Source: Stereocaulon alpinum (lineage: Eukaryota; Ascomycota; Lecanoromycetes; Lecanorales; Stereocaulaceae). From it: a stretch of 64,000 nucleotides of DNA. Under the pieces are notes generated by a model. That model was not told the origin of the DNA. It searched no databases and worked only from the letters and a program-made list of their open reading frames with translations. How positions within the stretch are numbered: position 1 is the first letter of the stretch; each line of letters opens with the position of its first letter. The stretch spans positions 434,001 to 498,000 of the forward strand of contig JAEUBA010000010.1 in assembly GCA_018257865.1 (NCBI GenBank), in the 5' to 3' direction. Below, piece after piece: positions 54,336-64,000 of this stretch. Both the position numbers and the translations under genes were made by a program.

Positions 54336-57197
54336 CTAAATAGAGTGTCCACCACCAAACGTGCTCTGCTCATTGGAATCCGGAAAAAAGAAAGCCGCAA
54401 GCGCAATGATGACATACGCCGCGATCAGTAAAGCTCCCTCCAAGTAGTTACTCCTGCCATCCAGCACCAAGAAGTTAACAATGAAGGCGGATACGAAAAG
54501 CGAAATCGTTTCGAACAAGGAGAAATAAAGGCTCATGTCCTTATTCAGGACCCAGCCCAATAGAACAATCACCGGTGTCACGAACAGCGCTATCTGGATA
54601 CTTGAACCGACAGCCACTCCGATAGCAAGGTCCATCTTGTTTTTGCTGGCGACGGTGACAGCTGTCACGTGTTCGGCTGCGTTACCGACAATGGGAAGTA
54701 TGATGAGACCAACGAAGGCCTCAGAGACACCCGTATTGGAAACGAGGTAACCGATACTTCCAACCAGGAACTCAGCACAGACAGCTACGAGGCCAGTGGA
54801 TGCGAGAAGAAGGACAATAGCCGTTGTGCGCGACATTCGCTTCTTTGGGGGGTTATCATCTTTGCTGCCAAGGGAGCTGTTAACCTCCGCCGGTAGAAGA
54901 AGGGGTTGGGGTTGCACAGGCGGATTCGATGGTTGACGCCCTGCCTGTACTTGATTGAGACGGCCTGGGAGGGAGCTCGAGCGATGGAGAGCGCGCGGGG
55001 TGATGCCGGTCGCTACCACTCCGCGTGTAGAGGGACCTGTTGGGTTAGCGGTCGAGAAGACGGTACTTGAGAGTACTTTAGGCATTGCCGGCATTGCTGG
55101 GACCACGTCACGAACAGAAAGTCCGCGCATATTGAATGGACGCCTAGGCGAGCTTTCAGGCGCGTGTTGGACGTCCTGTATGAAGCCGACATGAGGAGTG
55201 ACCGGCCGAACTCCTGTGTTGCTGTTTGGCTGCTCAAGCGACGCAAGCTTTTCGGAAATCTCAGGCTCTTTCTCATCTAGGATTGCCGTTTTACGATGCT
55301 TCTTTTTCCACTTTCTCTTTCGCTTGATCTCGGGTGATTTGCTGCCTGAATCTACCTTCTCGTTCTCAAAGTCGCGAAAGTTGACCGCAGGAGCTCTTCT
55401 TGAAAAATGACTTGTGTCATGTTCGCCATCAGTATCAGCCTCGTCTCCACTAGCAATGGCACCTAAAGGAGGTAATACTAGTGAACCATGGTCAGCTCTA
55501 GGCTCTGCGGGAGTTGGGTCACCGTTGCCGGCGTTGCGAGCAAAAGTGCTGGCTGAGGGTGTACGCAATGTTGAGGGTACTGAGGATATATCTTTAGAGC
55601 TAGCACTAGACTTGCGGCGTTTGCGTCCTCTCAAGACTCTCTTAATGCGCTTCGCAGTGGTATTGGAACCCGAGGATCCGTCGCTGTCGGTGTCACTTGA
55701 AGCAGATGAAGTATCCGAGGAACTCGACGAGTTCAGCATATCGGCTAGGACACCAGGGTGCGATTCTTCATCGATAACGTGTTGTGGTGTGCTTTGGTAC
55801 ATATAGGAATGCGACATTAGCTGAAAAAGCAGATACAGCACATACACCAGGAGCAAGATCTGGAGCTGGTCAGTATAGGATATTCGCCACAATTGACCCT
55901 TTAACTTACGATGCTGGTGCCTCTGCTGATTTGTAACACAGCCTTGTCGGCAATCGCTTTATCCGTAAAGGAGGCATGAAAGGCAGTCTGCAAGTTCAAA
56001 GCCTTTTTAGTCATCCGTTTCGAGAGATTCAACTCCATGGCCACCTTTGCAGATAGAGGGGACCTGATGCAGAAGAGCATTGGGAGGCCTACCGGCAACA
56101 ATAGACTCATGACACTCAAGCTGAGTAAACAAGCGCTCATTTGTGTCACTGTGCTATTGTATATCTGTCCTTTGTTCAGTCAATGGTCGAATTATTCGGG
56201 GAATCCTGCGTTACCTGTTCACGGAAGCGAAGTCCGCCGAACAAAAAGCACATGCCAAGAATGAGTAGCAAATTGGCGAGTATGGATCCCAAAAGAGAAG
56301 CCTGGACAATTTGGATTTCATTCTGTTCAGGAGACAAGTCAGTGAGAACAAGACGAAGAGGAATTGTCGAAGCGACGGACCTTGGTGAGGGCAATGCTGT
56401 AAGGACGAACATGAGATAAGTAAGCATATGAAACAAGTACCGTTTGATGATACTATGGAAAGATGGTGGGGGCAGTAGCGAGAGGCCTATTCGAGTTGCA
56501 GGTGCTTTGAGAGCAGCCCATGGCTTTTCCGTGTTCGCTTTCTGTCAGGTTGAACGTACATGCTACATGTTGGTTAGCAAAGTCTGCAATAAAGAAAAGA
56601 CGGAACCCACAAGATAATAAGCTCTACTGCATTGCCGAAGGTGATATTCATGAGAGCTCCAATGGTGTCACCCATCTCGCTGGCAACACTCTCGGTGGCA
56701 TGACTCAGCAGTCCAGCAAGCGGTATGATGGCGATAGCATTCATTGCAAAGACAATGGTCTTGCTTACACCAGCTGCCTGCACAGCTATGCCCACAGGAA
56801 CAAAGATCAACAGGACGTTAAGCCAGCTCGAAAAGAGTATCTCTTTACAGGCTTTGTGGAAGCGTATGGCAATGTTCTGTTTCTCTTCTGGCTCTATGGA
56901 GGAAGGTGCCTCTCCATCTCCGGCATCGAGCGGAGGAGGAGCTGGTGGTGGCAGGCTTGACGTGATATCATCGGCCACAAAGTCGCCCGTGGTACCCTCA
57001 GAGGTAATGTCGTTGCTAGACGATCTTGAGGTTGAGGATTCAGCTGGTAGACCTGCATCGCTGCGGGTAGTTGTGTTCGTTAAGGGTAGGACAGGACGGT
57101 GATCGCCTGCTCCAAACGGGTTGTATGAAGCATACGCCCTGCTGATAGAAGACCTGACACGATCTAATAAACTCGGCTCGTCAGAGGATTCCACCAT
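54336..57197 (-). CDS. VCX1: Vacuolar Ca2+/H+ exchanger (CAX/VCX1 family) with large central loop
   Basis: Vacuolar antiporter removing cytosolic Ca2+. Exons are 57197-56611, 56396-56381 (16-nt micro-exon), 56322-56215, 56164-56093, 55987-55910 and 55859-54336; 2385 nt, 794 residues, all phases consistent. The c-1 repeat is TFGNAVELII-FIALTK-NEIQIVQASLLGSI, which needs the micro-exon; the c-2 repeat is LPIVGNAAEHVTAVTVASKN. The 105-bp intron 55988-56092 is in frame; removing it gives SLLLP-TAFHASFTDKAIAD. The N-terminus is 110 disordered residues. Between the two halves lies a disordered loop of about 330 residues, rich in Ser and basic blocks (KRKRKWKKKHRK), much longer than in yeast Vcx1 (whole protein about 410). 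The loop is a likely regulatory, phosphorylated segment (inference). Confidence 0.93.
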
Positions 57198-57765
57198 CTG
57201 CGTTGTGGGGAAAGACGATTGGGACTGAGGTGTGCTGATTCAACGGCACGGCGTGTATTGTTTAAGTTCAACGGCCCAAACGTTCTGGCAGTTGGAGATG
57301 TACGTAACTTGAAATAATCTTCCGGTACCTTGTTTCTCTGATAGCCCACGTTTGACTAAGCGCCAAGACAAGAATGTCCGCCAAGACGAAACTGACCGCC
57401 GCTGGCCTGACTTTCGCCTCTCGGCACGCCTCTACTCTGTTCTCTAAACGAATACGAAGAACGATTCGCGCCTGATGACCAGCTCATTCCTCTATAAGTG
57501 AGCTACTTCCAGTTTGTAGCATGTTCTTTAAGTAAGACATAAACGGACTCTTATTGTGGTGCAACGGCTCAGGATCAGGGAACATGTCAGTTGTTCACAT
57601 AATAGGCTGTGAACTTTCCTGGGATTTTTGACGTTTTCCAAGGAAAGAGAATATCATCATCGCTATTGCTGGGTTGCACACAGCCTCAAGCTTGCCACTA
57701 TTGGTCATGATCATGTTTTTGTCTTTGCATCACGTGGAAAACTTGCCAGTCTTAGCTCTCTAGTG
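57198..57765. other. Divergent promoter of the Ca2+/H+ exchanger and the MBL-like gene
   Basis: 568 bp. No gene. I saw no calcineurin/Crz1 element that I would stand behind. Confidence 0.4.
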
Positions 57766-58860
57766 ATGGACCGACCCTCCCTACAACTTCAGGAAAACCT
57801 TCATTCTGCCATTCGAGAAGCGGTGCTGTCCCACCGACCTATCTTGACGCATTTGAACGCGGACACATCATGGCTTCTACAACTCCCGTACCCGCCAGAT
57901 GCGGTTCGGCCTCCCGAACGCTCTCGATTCAATATAATCTTGGATCCATGGTTTCGCGGCCCTCAAAGCGATGTTGCCAGATTCTTCTCAACCCAGTGGC
58001 ATGTGATAGAGTCCAGCGTCCAGACAATGGCCGAACTTGAGGAGCGGTTGGCGGAGATTGAGCAGATCGTCCAGAAATGCAACATACCACCAAGGAATAG
58101 GAAGCACGCAAGATCTCGCCAAAACTCAAAGAAGTCATATATCGACGCTGTTGTAATATCGCACGAATTCACAGACCACTGTAACAAGCACACACTGCTT
58201 GAGCTTGATCCTAACACGCCAATATTTGCAACACGACTCGCCGTCAATCTGATAAAATCATGGAAATATTTCAATCTTGTCCAAGAAATACCACCCTTTT
58301 CAGCAGAGTATTCAGATTGGCGGGATGCTTCGCTCCATCCTTTGCCCAGCTGGATTGGGGTTTCTCGCATGGTCACTGAAAGCGACGCGCTATGTTATCA
58401 TTCGGCGATTTTGATAGCATTTGATATGTATTCTAGGGACGTCAACAGAGAATCGGAAAAAGTCTTGCCAGCAGAGGCGATTATATACTCACCTCACGGT
58501 ATTTACGCGCACAATCTCGGTCATTTAACCCGCGCTCTTCCTCCTGTGAGGACACTGGCGCTGCTTCACGGGCTTCATGATATAAGGATCAGCGTCAAGC
58601 AGCTTAATCTCGGCGCACACAACGGTCTCCAAGCCCAAAGAATGTGCCAAGCCAAGTACTGGGTATCCACCCATGACGAGATCAAGAAAGAATCTGGATT
58701 CATCACTGCCTTCCTAAATCGAAAGGTTTTGACGCTGCAGGAAGCACTGAGTGAAGAAAGAAATAGTAAGGGTGGAATCAGCGACGCAAGCGAGTTGGCC
58801 GATATGAAGGGAGTGACTTTTACAGAATTAGCGAGCGGCGAGAGTTTGCTCTTGGGTTGA
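57766..58860 (+). CDS. Metallo-beta-lactamase-fold protein
   Basis: Single exon, 364 residues from the ATG at 57766 (MDRPSLQLQENL); the longer frame upstream starts only at TTG. The pattern is that of fungal UlaG-like metallo-beta-lactamase hydrolases: HLNADTSWLLQLPYP, FNIILDPWFRGPQSDV, then DAVVISHEFTDHCNKHTL, where HEFTDH is a divergent form of the metal-binding HxHxDH (the second His is replaced by Phe). Later comes IIYSPHGIYAHN. With the first motif changed, activity could be altered or lost. I also see ALLHGLHDIRISVKQLNLGA, a C-terminal stretch common in this group. Function unknown. Confidence 0.75.
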   Translation: MDRPSLQLQENLHSAIREAVLSHRPILTHLNADTSWLLQLPYPPDAVRPPERSRFNIILDPWFRGPQSDVARFFSTQWHVIESSVQTMAELEERLAEIEQIVQKCNIPPRNRKHARSRQNSKKSYIDAVVISHEFTDHCNKHTLLELDPNTPIFATRLAVNLIKSWKYFNLVQEIPPFSAEYSDWRDASLHPLPSWIGVSRMVTESDALCYHSAILIAFDMYSRDVNRESEKVLPAEAIIYSPHGIYAHNLGHLTRALPPVRTLALLHGLHDIRISVKQLNLGAHNGLQAQRMCQAKYWVSTHDEIKKESGFITAFLNRKVLTLQEALSEERNSKGGISDASELADMKGVTFTELASGESLLLG

Positions 58861-59502
58861 CGCACGGGACGCAGGTCTCTTTGCCATAAAGCCACCACGG
58901 ATCAATCCCGTATGTTGTGCAGAATGTTCTGGGAATCCTGATATCTTGTCATGTATGTCGGCCAATAGAGATCTACTGTTGTAGACATGATTCAATCTAG
59001 ATAGAACCACCAGCGTGGTCATGATCTCGCAGATGTCAACTCTTGCTTCGATGGCAAGTGGAGATGAGCAGACCCAAACGCTTGACCACGGGCCGGGGTA
59101 ACATAGAGCTGTACTTGTAGCAGCGTAGGTATGAATACCACTGGCATGAGTCTTGAATTACGACAGAGCTTTTCTGGTAAGGAAGATAGAGAGCCCACTA
59201 CTCCGGCGATTATTTCATGCAAGGTACTCCCTCACACTTTTTCCAGCCCTAAGAAATGTGGGATTTTGGTGGGCTTGGTGCGTCAGAAGGCTATGCGTTC
59301 TTAGCGTCTAAGGAGTGCGCCCAGGTGCCGGATGAACAGGCGGTGAGGCTATTACCCTCCTCAAGAGCCACTTTTCCCTGATCTTTTGAAACAGCGAAAC
59401 TTGTTCCTGCTCCTCAGAACTTCTCTTTACATACCATTGCTATTGTCTACCTAGCCTTTGATCATTGGCCTATGCGCAGGCCCGAATTAAGGCAGCCAAA
59501 AC
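58861..59502. other. Intergenic spacer
   Basis: Between two co-oriented genes; holds the promoter of the SPRY gene. No motif singled out. Confidence 0.4.
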
Positions 59503-60636
59503 ATGGCTTTCTTCACGTCTCTCAAGGGCAATCATTCTAGAAACATTGGCGCAGCGTCCACACGCAATCCTTCAAAAGCCGACTCAGAACCCTACACATC
59601 TCCTTCAGAACCACTTCCCTTGCACCAGAACCAGTATCAAGCAAGAGGTCGAACACCGTACAACCAAGCTACTGGTGGGATGGACTACGCTCCTCCCTCT
59701 GGTCCCCCACCAGGACCAGGACATCATGCTTCGCCTTCAGGACTAGCCTTGTCCCAACGGAATACCGATAGTGAACCTCCACCATACCATGACTGGACCT
59801 CCGTGCCAGACAATGCGCTTCTTCCACCACCTCCGTCAATAGGTCACACAACAAGTCCTTCGGGTAATGCCAACCCATCAGATGCAGACCGCGCCCACGA
59901 CTGGTGCGAACTCTACCCTATGATCAGACCGCATCAACCCACGCCCGCTCAGCACGCCGCGGTTGCCAATGGAGACGTGCGAATCCTTCAACCACCAGAG
60001 TACAAAGGCGACCTGTCAATGCCCGGTACTGGGCTTTGGAGAGGCTCTACTCCACCGGGGAGCAAAGACGCCTGTCTACTGACCTCTTCGCCTCTCTATT
60101 TCGCATCAGCAGACTCTCCATTCAAGACTAGAACTACCAAAACAATCTATTTCGAACTCACAGTACGATCGCTTGGGCGTGGTCGTGGCACCGATGAGAG
60201 TTCCATCGCTATAGGCTATTGTGCGATGCCTTACCCTACTTGGCGCATGCCCGGCTGGGAGCGTGGCAGTCTTGCTGTTCATGGAGACGACGGAAGGAGA
60301 TATGTCAATGATACCTGGGGAGGTAAAGATTTCACATCACCAATCCAAGTTGGCGACACAGTTGGCCTAGGCATGTCCTTTATGATCCCGGATGGTCCAC
60401 CAGACTACGGAGCGCCGCCCCAGACCGGGACAAGTATCAAGGTCGAAGTGTTCCTTACAAGGAATGGACAAAGAGGGGAAGGCTGGAATCTACATGAAGA
60501 ACTGGATGCTAGTAATGATCTTGGAATTGATGGGCTCGACGGTCAGTTCGACCTGTATGGTGCTGTGGGAACCTTTGGAGGCGTCGAGTTCGACATCTCG
60601 TTCGACAGTCGTCACTGGTTATGGTGGCCTGTGTGA
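59503..60636 (+). CDS. SPRY-domain protein with a PPxY motif
   Basis: Single exon, 377 residues from the ATG at 59503. The first 140 residues are Pro/Ser-rich and disordered (SGPPPGPGHHASPSGLALSQ) and include SEPPPYHDW, a PPxY motif that WW domains of Nedd4/Rsp5 ligases bind. The SPRY/B30.2 fold covers about 165-375: FASADSPFKTRTTKTIYFEL, SSIAIGYCAMPYPTWRMPGW, GSLAVHGDDGRRYVND, VGDTVGLGMSF, KVEVFLTRNG, LYGAVGTFGGVEFDISF. The combination of SPRY plus PPxY recalls the Rsp5 adaptors Ssh4/Ear1, but those have a membrane span and none is visible here. An E3-adaptor role is therefore a hypothesis. Confidence 0.82.
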   Translation: MAFFTSLKGNHSRNIGAASTRNPSKADSEPYTSPSEPLPLHQNQYQARGRTPYNQATGGMDYAPPSGPPPGPGHHASPSGLALSQRNTDSEPPPYHDWTSVPDNALLPPPPSIGHTTSPSGNANPSDADRAHDWCELYPMIRPHQPTPAQHAAVANGDVRILQPPEYKGDLSMPGTGLWRGSTPPGSKDACLLTSSPLYFASADSPFKTRTTKTIYFELTVRSLGRGRGTDESSIAIGYCAMPYPTWRMPGWERGSLAVHGDDGRRYVNDTWGGKDFTSPIQVGDTVGLGMSFMIPDGPPDYGAPPQTGTSIKVEVFLTRNGQRGEGWNLHEELDASNDLGIDGLDGQFDLYGAVGTFGGVEFDISFDSRHWLWWPV

Positions 60637-62431
60637 CCAGCGCATCAAACAAAGGAAACCTGGAAGAATCACACTGCAAGTTACGGATTGCCTACAGACA
60701 GATTTCACTTCTGGAGAAGTCACCGTCTGGGACCGTTCAAACCCTCAACGCACGCCGATGATACTAGCGTCCCATGAAGATTACTTATTTCCGGTAAGCC
60801 ATTCACCCGCCTTCCGCATTCCTGATCTTAATACGGCATCTGCAATCTGTATCTGCATGCAGCTCAACATCGCGTCGCTCAGAGCTACGGCTCGCTAGGA
60901 CGGGGAACCGGAAACGTGCTTTACCGGTCGATCAGGGCGTTGATGACTAGAGAGGATCATAGACGCCATACTGCATGACACTTCTGCACACCAGAGCAAG
61001 GAAACCTGATCAAAAGATGCTAAAGGCGATGGTCTCTGACAACCTGGCACGCCTGGCTGGATGGACTGAAGAAAGCGTCAACACAGATTGCATCCTTCTA
61101 CTGGTCAACATCTTAAGCGTGGGGGCTTGAAACTGAAAGTCGAAACCGCGTCTCAGCAAACCATTAGAGTGGGCAGACTCTACAGGTGCGCCCGCGAACG
61201 CTGATTATGCGAAGTACCGTGTGCAAGCGGGCCTATAAGGCGCGTGCAGGGTACATCGGCGATGTACCCACGTTCTATTGCTGCAGCTATGTCTACAGGC
61301 GTCAAATCGAGTTTTGCCTCTGTATTCGCATAGACAGTCTCGATGCATTGACAATCCGAAAGCTGCGGATTGATGAGGCAAATTAGAGAGCAAAATGCAA
61401 AGTCTTGAGTATGCGAGATAACAAGGAGCCTCGTCCGGAAGCTAGCCTCTTCTGCATTGCTTGGAACAAGGGACCAAGGGAACCGCTGCAGTGTCAACTT
61501 TCGAACTTCCTTGCAACGCTGTTTCATTGGTAGCGTGGATACGTGTGGGGCTCCGAGTTGCAGAGGGGATCGCATCATTGCACCAGGGCGATGCACGCGA
61601 CAAAAAAGCGAAGGGGCGAAAAAGAAAACGGCGAGATCGATCAGACAATGCGGATCATGTCCCATAATGTGGAAAACCAGCACGTGGTCTGCCTCTCTCA
61701 CGAAGTCGAGAAGGTATGGCGAAGTCGAGGACGTATGGCGAAGTCTCGAGGACGTTATGGCGAAGTCTTGAAGGTGAACCTACTTCCTGCTCGTGACCGT
61801 GGACCTTGGGATTATTATTAATTATTATGATTATGATTGCGGCGGGGTTAGGTTGCCCGACCCTGCGTGACGAGTCGCCTCCCCGAGACCCCAAAACTCG
61901 GCGACTAAAAATGGCTGGCGTGCGGCTCGACTCATGGCTAGTGGGCCTGTGGGCTTGTGGGCCTCAGAGAAACAAACTTTAGGCCTGCACACCCACTTTC
62001 TCCCGCCCGTGCATATTTTTGCTGCCACCACTGCACCCTTCCTGCGGACTACTACTGGCCTGTCCACACTACTCCTAACGGTAAACGGGAATGGCGATCG
62101 TATGATTATGCCATATTATTTCTAGCTGATCCACAAAATTGGTCTCACTGGTCTCAGACGTAGTCTCATGCACCACTCCAACTTTGATCGGTACAAAGTT
62201 ACATACCCTCCTTTTGCGCTACGCTTCTAACTTCATGTCAAGCCACTTTGCTTCGCGAACGAGCTAGTGACGCTGCAAGATTCCACCCTAATCATAACAT
62301 CTCCTTCAATCCTCACGACTTCTCTTTATTCTCATGCTGCATGTCTTGTTGTTTGAATCGTCTCTTTCGCACAATGATCTGTGCACCTCCTGATACAGTA
62401 CGATCGTTGCTCACTTTCGTTTGATTTCGTC
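60637..62431. other. Intergenic 1.8 kb with small repeats
   Basis: Holds the tandem repeat at 61701-61780, an ATT/ATG-type microsatellite at about 61811-61840, and the promoter of the polysaccharide synthase. No gene recognised; open frames around 61180-61700 are without motifs. Confidence 0.45.
61701..61780. repeat. Tandem repeat, four units of about 20 bp
   Basis: Units of 19, 19, 22 and 20 bp all begin CGAAGTC and continue with GAG(G/A)A(C/G)GT(T)ATGG; the last is the most diverged. It is followed within 30 bp by an ATT-rich microsatellite. Confidence 0.8.
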
Positions 62432-64000
62432 ATGTTCTCCACGTTCAATCTCTTCGCATCGTTATTGTATGTCAGCCTGACTCTATCAACGAGATTCCAC
62501 TTGCCATATAGCATACTGACAGCGCCAACGCAAGCATATATCGATATCTACGCTTGGTCGTGAACCTCTTTGCATTCTGCAGACTTCGGCCCATACCTAG
62601 ACCAGACAATCCAAGGTTGACTTCACAGAATGTCACTGTAGTGATACCTTCAATCGAAGGGGATGGCGCCGTGCTATGGGATACTATTCGCAGTATTCTT
62701 GTTACTGAGCCATTTGAAGTCATCCTCGTCACCATTAACGCCAATCTGACCCGCGCCAAATCCATGGTCGAGCGTATGGGCACTTCTAAGGTCCAGATAC
62801 AGAGTGTTGCTTATCCCAACAAACGCCGACAGATGGTCTGCGCTCTTCCACACATCAAAACCGACATAACCGTCTTCGCTGACGATGATGTTCTTTGGCC
62901 GCCTAAGCTCTTGCCGTGGATGCTGGCTCCGTTAGAAGATGAAGCTTACGGCGGCGTTGGCACAAACCAGAGACTTCGGCGAGCTGTAGCTCCTAATCTC
63001 CAGCAAAGAATCTACGGATACCTTAATGCTCTTTATCTGGAGCGGAGGAATTTCGATTGCGCTTCATGTATGTATATGGATGGTGGCCTGCCTTGTCTTT
63101 CCGGACGGACAGTCGCTTACCGAAGCAACATACTCAAAGACGAGGCATTCATCAGAGGCTTTACGCGGGAAGAGTGGCTTGGCCGATATCAACTGAACGC
63201 AGACGACGATAATTTCATCACGAGATGGCTGGTCTCTCACGACAAGAAGATTGGCTACCAGTACCACAAAGAAGCTGAGGTCCTTACTACACTAGAGGAC
63301 AATCCAAACTTTGTGAAACAGTGTTTACGCTGGTCGCGGAGCAATTGGCGGAGTAACATTACGAGCATGTTCTGTGACAGGCATGTTTGGAGGTTAGCAG
63401 ATGATTCCCTAATCCAGGGACGAATGCTTAATCCATGCTGAAAACGAGACTAGGAAACAGCCTTGGAGCACTTATGCGGTGCATCAGACGACTCTGTTAC
63501 AGTGGGCTTTTCTTTGGGATTGCCTGCTCCTCTACCTTTACCTCACGAGTACCGAGGTGTGGAGTCCGGAATCACAGCTGCTGGGCCTGACTGCGCTGCT
63601 GAGCTGGATGTTGATGAGCAAGTTCGTGAAGCTACTGGGCCATTACATACGGTATCCGGTGGACTTGCTCTTATTGCCGATTTCCATTATTTTCGGTTAT
63701 CTGCACGGCCTAATCAAGGCTAAGGCCATGTTATCGCTAAATGTGGTAAGTCATCACTTTAACCCGGTCCTTCTATCCCTGCGCCCAGTCATGACGCACC
63801 CCGCACTGGATGATCCCTCAGCAGCCTGCAGTCGACTGATGGGATTCGCACAGACAGCGTGGGGTACACGTGATGGAGCAGATGACGATGACGCATACCG
63901 TATGATTCGAGTCAGCCGAAAGCAACAGGAAGCCGGCTATGCTTCGATGCCGGAAGAAGTTGATAGCAGCAGAGGAGAGAAGTGCGAACACAGCTACGAA
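62432..64000 (+). CDS. Cps1-like polysaccharide synthase (GT2), 3' end outside the window
   Basis: Membrane-bound family 2 glycosyltransferase of the type 2 polysaccharide synthase / hyaluronan-synthase-like group. Exons are 62432-62466, 62523-63392, 63454-63745 and 63854-64000 (cut by the window end), all phases consistent. Splicing gives SLF-ANASIYRYLRLVVNLFAF, HVWR-KQPWSTYAVHQTTLLQW and LNV-TAWGTRDGADDDDA. Catalytic motifs: VTVVIPSIEGD, DITVFADDDVLWP (DxD-like), NADDDNFITRW and the processivity motif QCLRWSRSNWRSN (QxxRW). Hydrophobic spans lie in exon 1/2 and in exon 3 (LLLLPISIIFGYLHGLI). Relatives include Cryptococcus Cps1. The product polysaccharide is unknown. Confidence 0.9.

Noticed and set aside
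57628..57765. N-terminal extension of the metallo-beta-lactamase-like protein
   Set aside because: The extended frame starts at TTG; the first ATG is at 57766.
1..64000. tRNA genes and CRISPR arrays
   Set aside because: I looked for T-loop GTTCGA/GTTCAA contexts with pairing stems and for regularly spaced identical repeats and found none I could support by eye; a covariance-model scan would be decisive for tRNAs.

Overview
The window is nuclear DNA of a filamentous ascomycete (Pezizomycotina). The signs are short introns (mostly 45-80 bp) with GT..AG ends and CTAAC-like branch points, and clade-typical genes: a het-c homologue, a NACHT-ankyrin STAND protein, HET-domain remnants, a hybrid histidine kinase and a Cps1-like polysaccharide synthase. 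The protein content fits Dothideomycetes best, but the class is inference. All gene models were spliced by eye from donor/acceptor sites, phase continuity and family motifs.

Layout. 1-1.3 kb: 3' end of a TM9SF (EMP70) gene. 1.3-4.3 kb: a repeat-rich stretch with degenerate GATGGGA-type satellites on both sides of a decayed two- or three-exon gene, a 44-base C homopolymer and a G-run tract. 4.3-6 kb: ceramide synthase (minus). 6.9-15 kb: a lipid-flavoured group of secreted carboxylesterase (minus), histidine-box desaturase (plus), 2OG-Fe(II) oxygenase (plus) and mitochondrial acyl-CoA dehydrogenase (minus). 15.6-23.1 kb: a NACHT-ankyrin NLR-like gene converging on an 8-exon het-c homologue, which is a candidate allorecognition pair. 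23.9-32.3 kb: a hybrid histidine kinase, an alkenal/prostaglandin-reductase-type dehydrogenase and mitochondrial threonyl-tRNA synthetase.

32.3-39.5 kb is a decay zone. It holds a 344-bp MITE with 72-bp terminal inverted repeats and TA flanks, a broken HET-domain gene, and a broken secreted-protein gene with two nonsense codons, each one C-to-T step from a glutamine codon, plus a frame shift. Beyond it the window returns to housekeeping genes: an uncharacterised membrane coiled-coil protein, glutathione reductase with two candidate start codons (mitochondrial and cytosolic) and a Yap1-like promoter site, an MFS drug transporter, an RS/RGG-like disordered protein, beta-mannosidase, VPS28 (ESCRT-I), a vacuolar Ca2+/H+ exchanger with a 16-nt micro-exon, a metallo-beta-lactamase-like protein, a SPRY protein with a PPxY motif, and a Cps1-like glycosyltransferase cut by the window end.

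Most genes are unrelated housekeeping functions in convergent or divergent pairs. The places most worth follow-up are the NLR/het-c pair, the three decayed genes with nonsense codons of the same kind, and the MITE.
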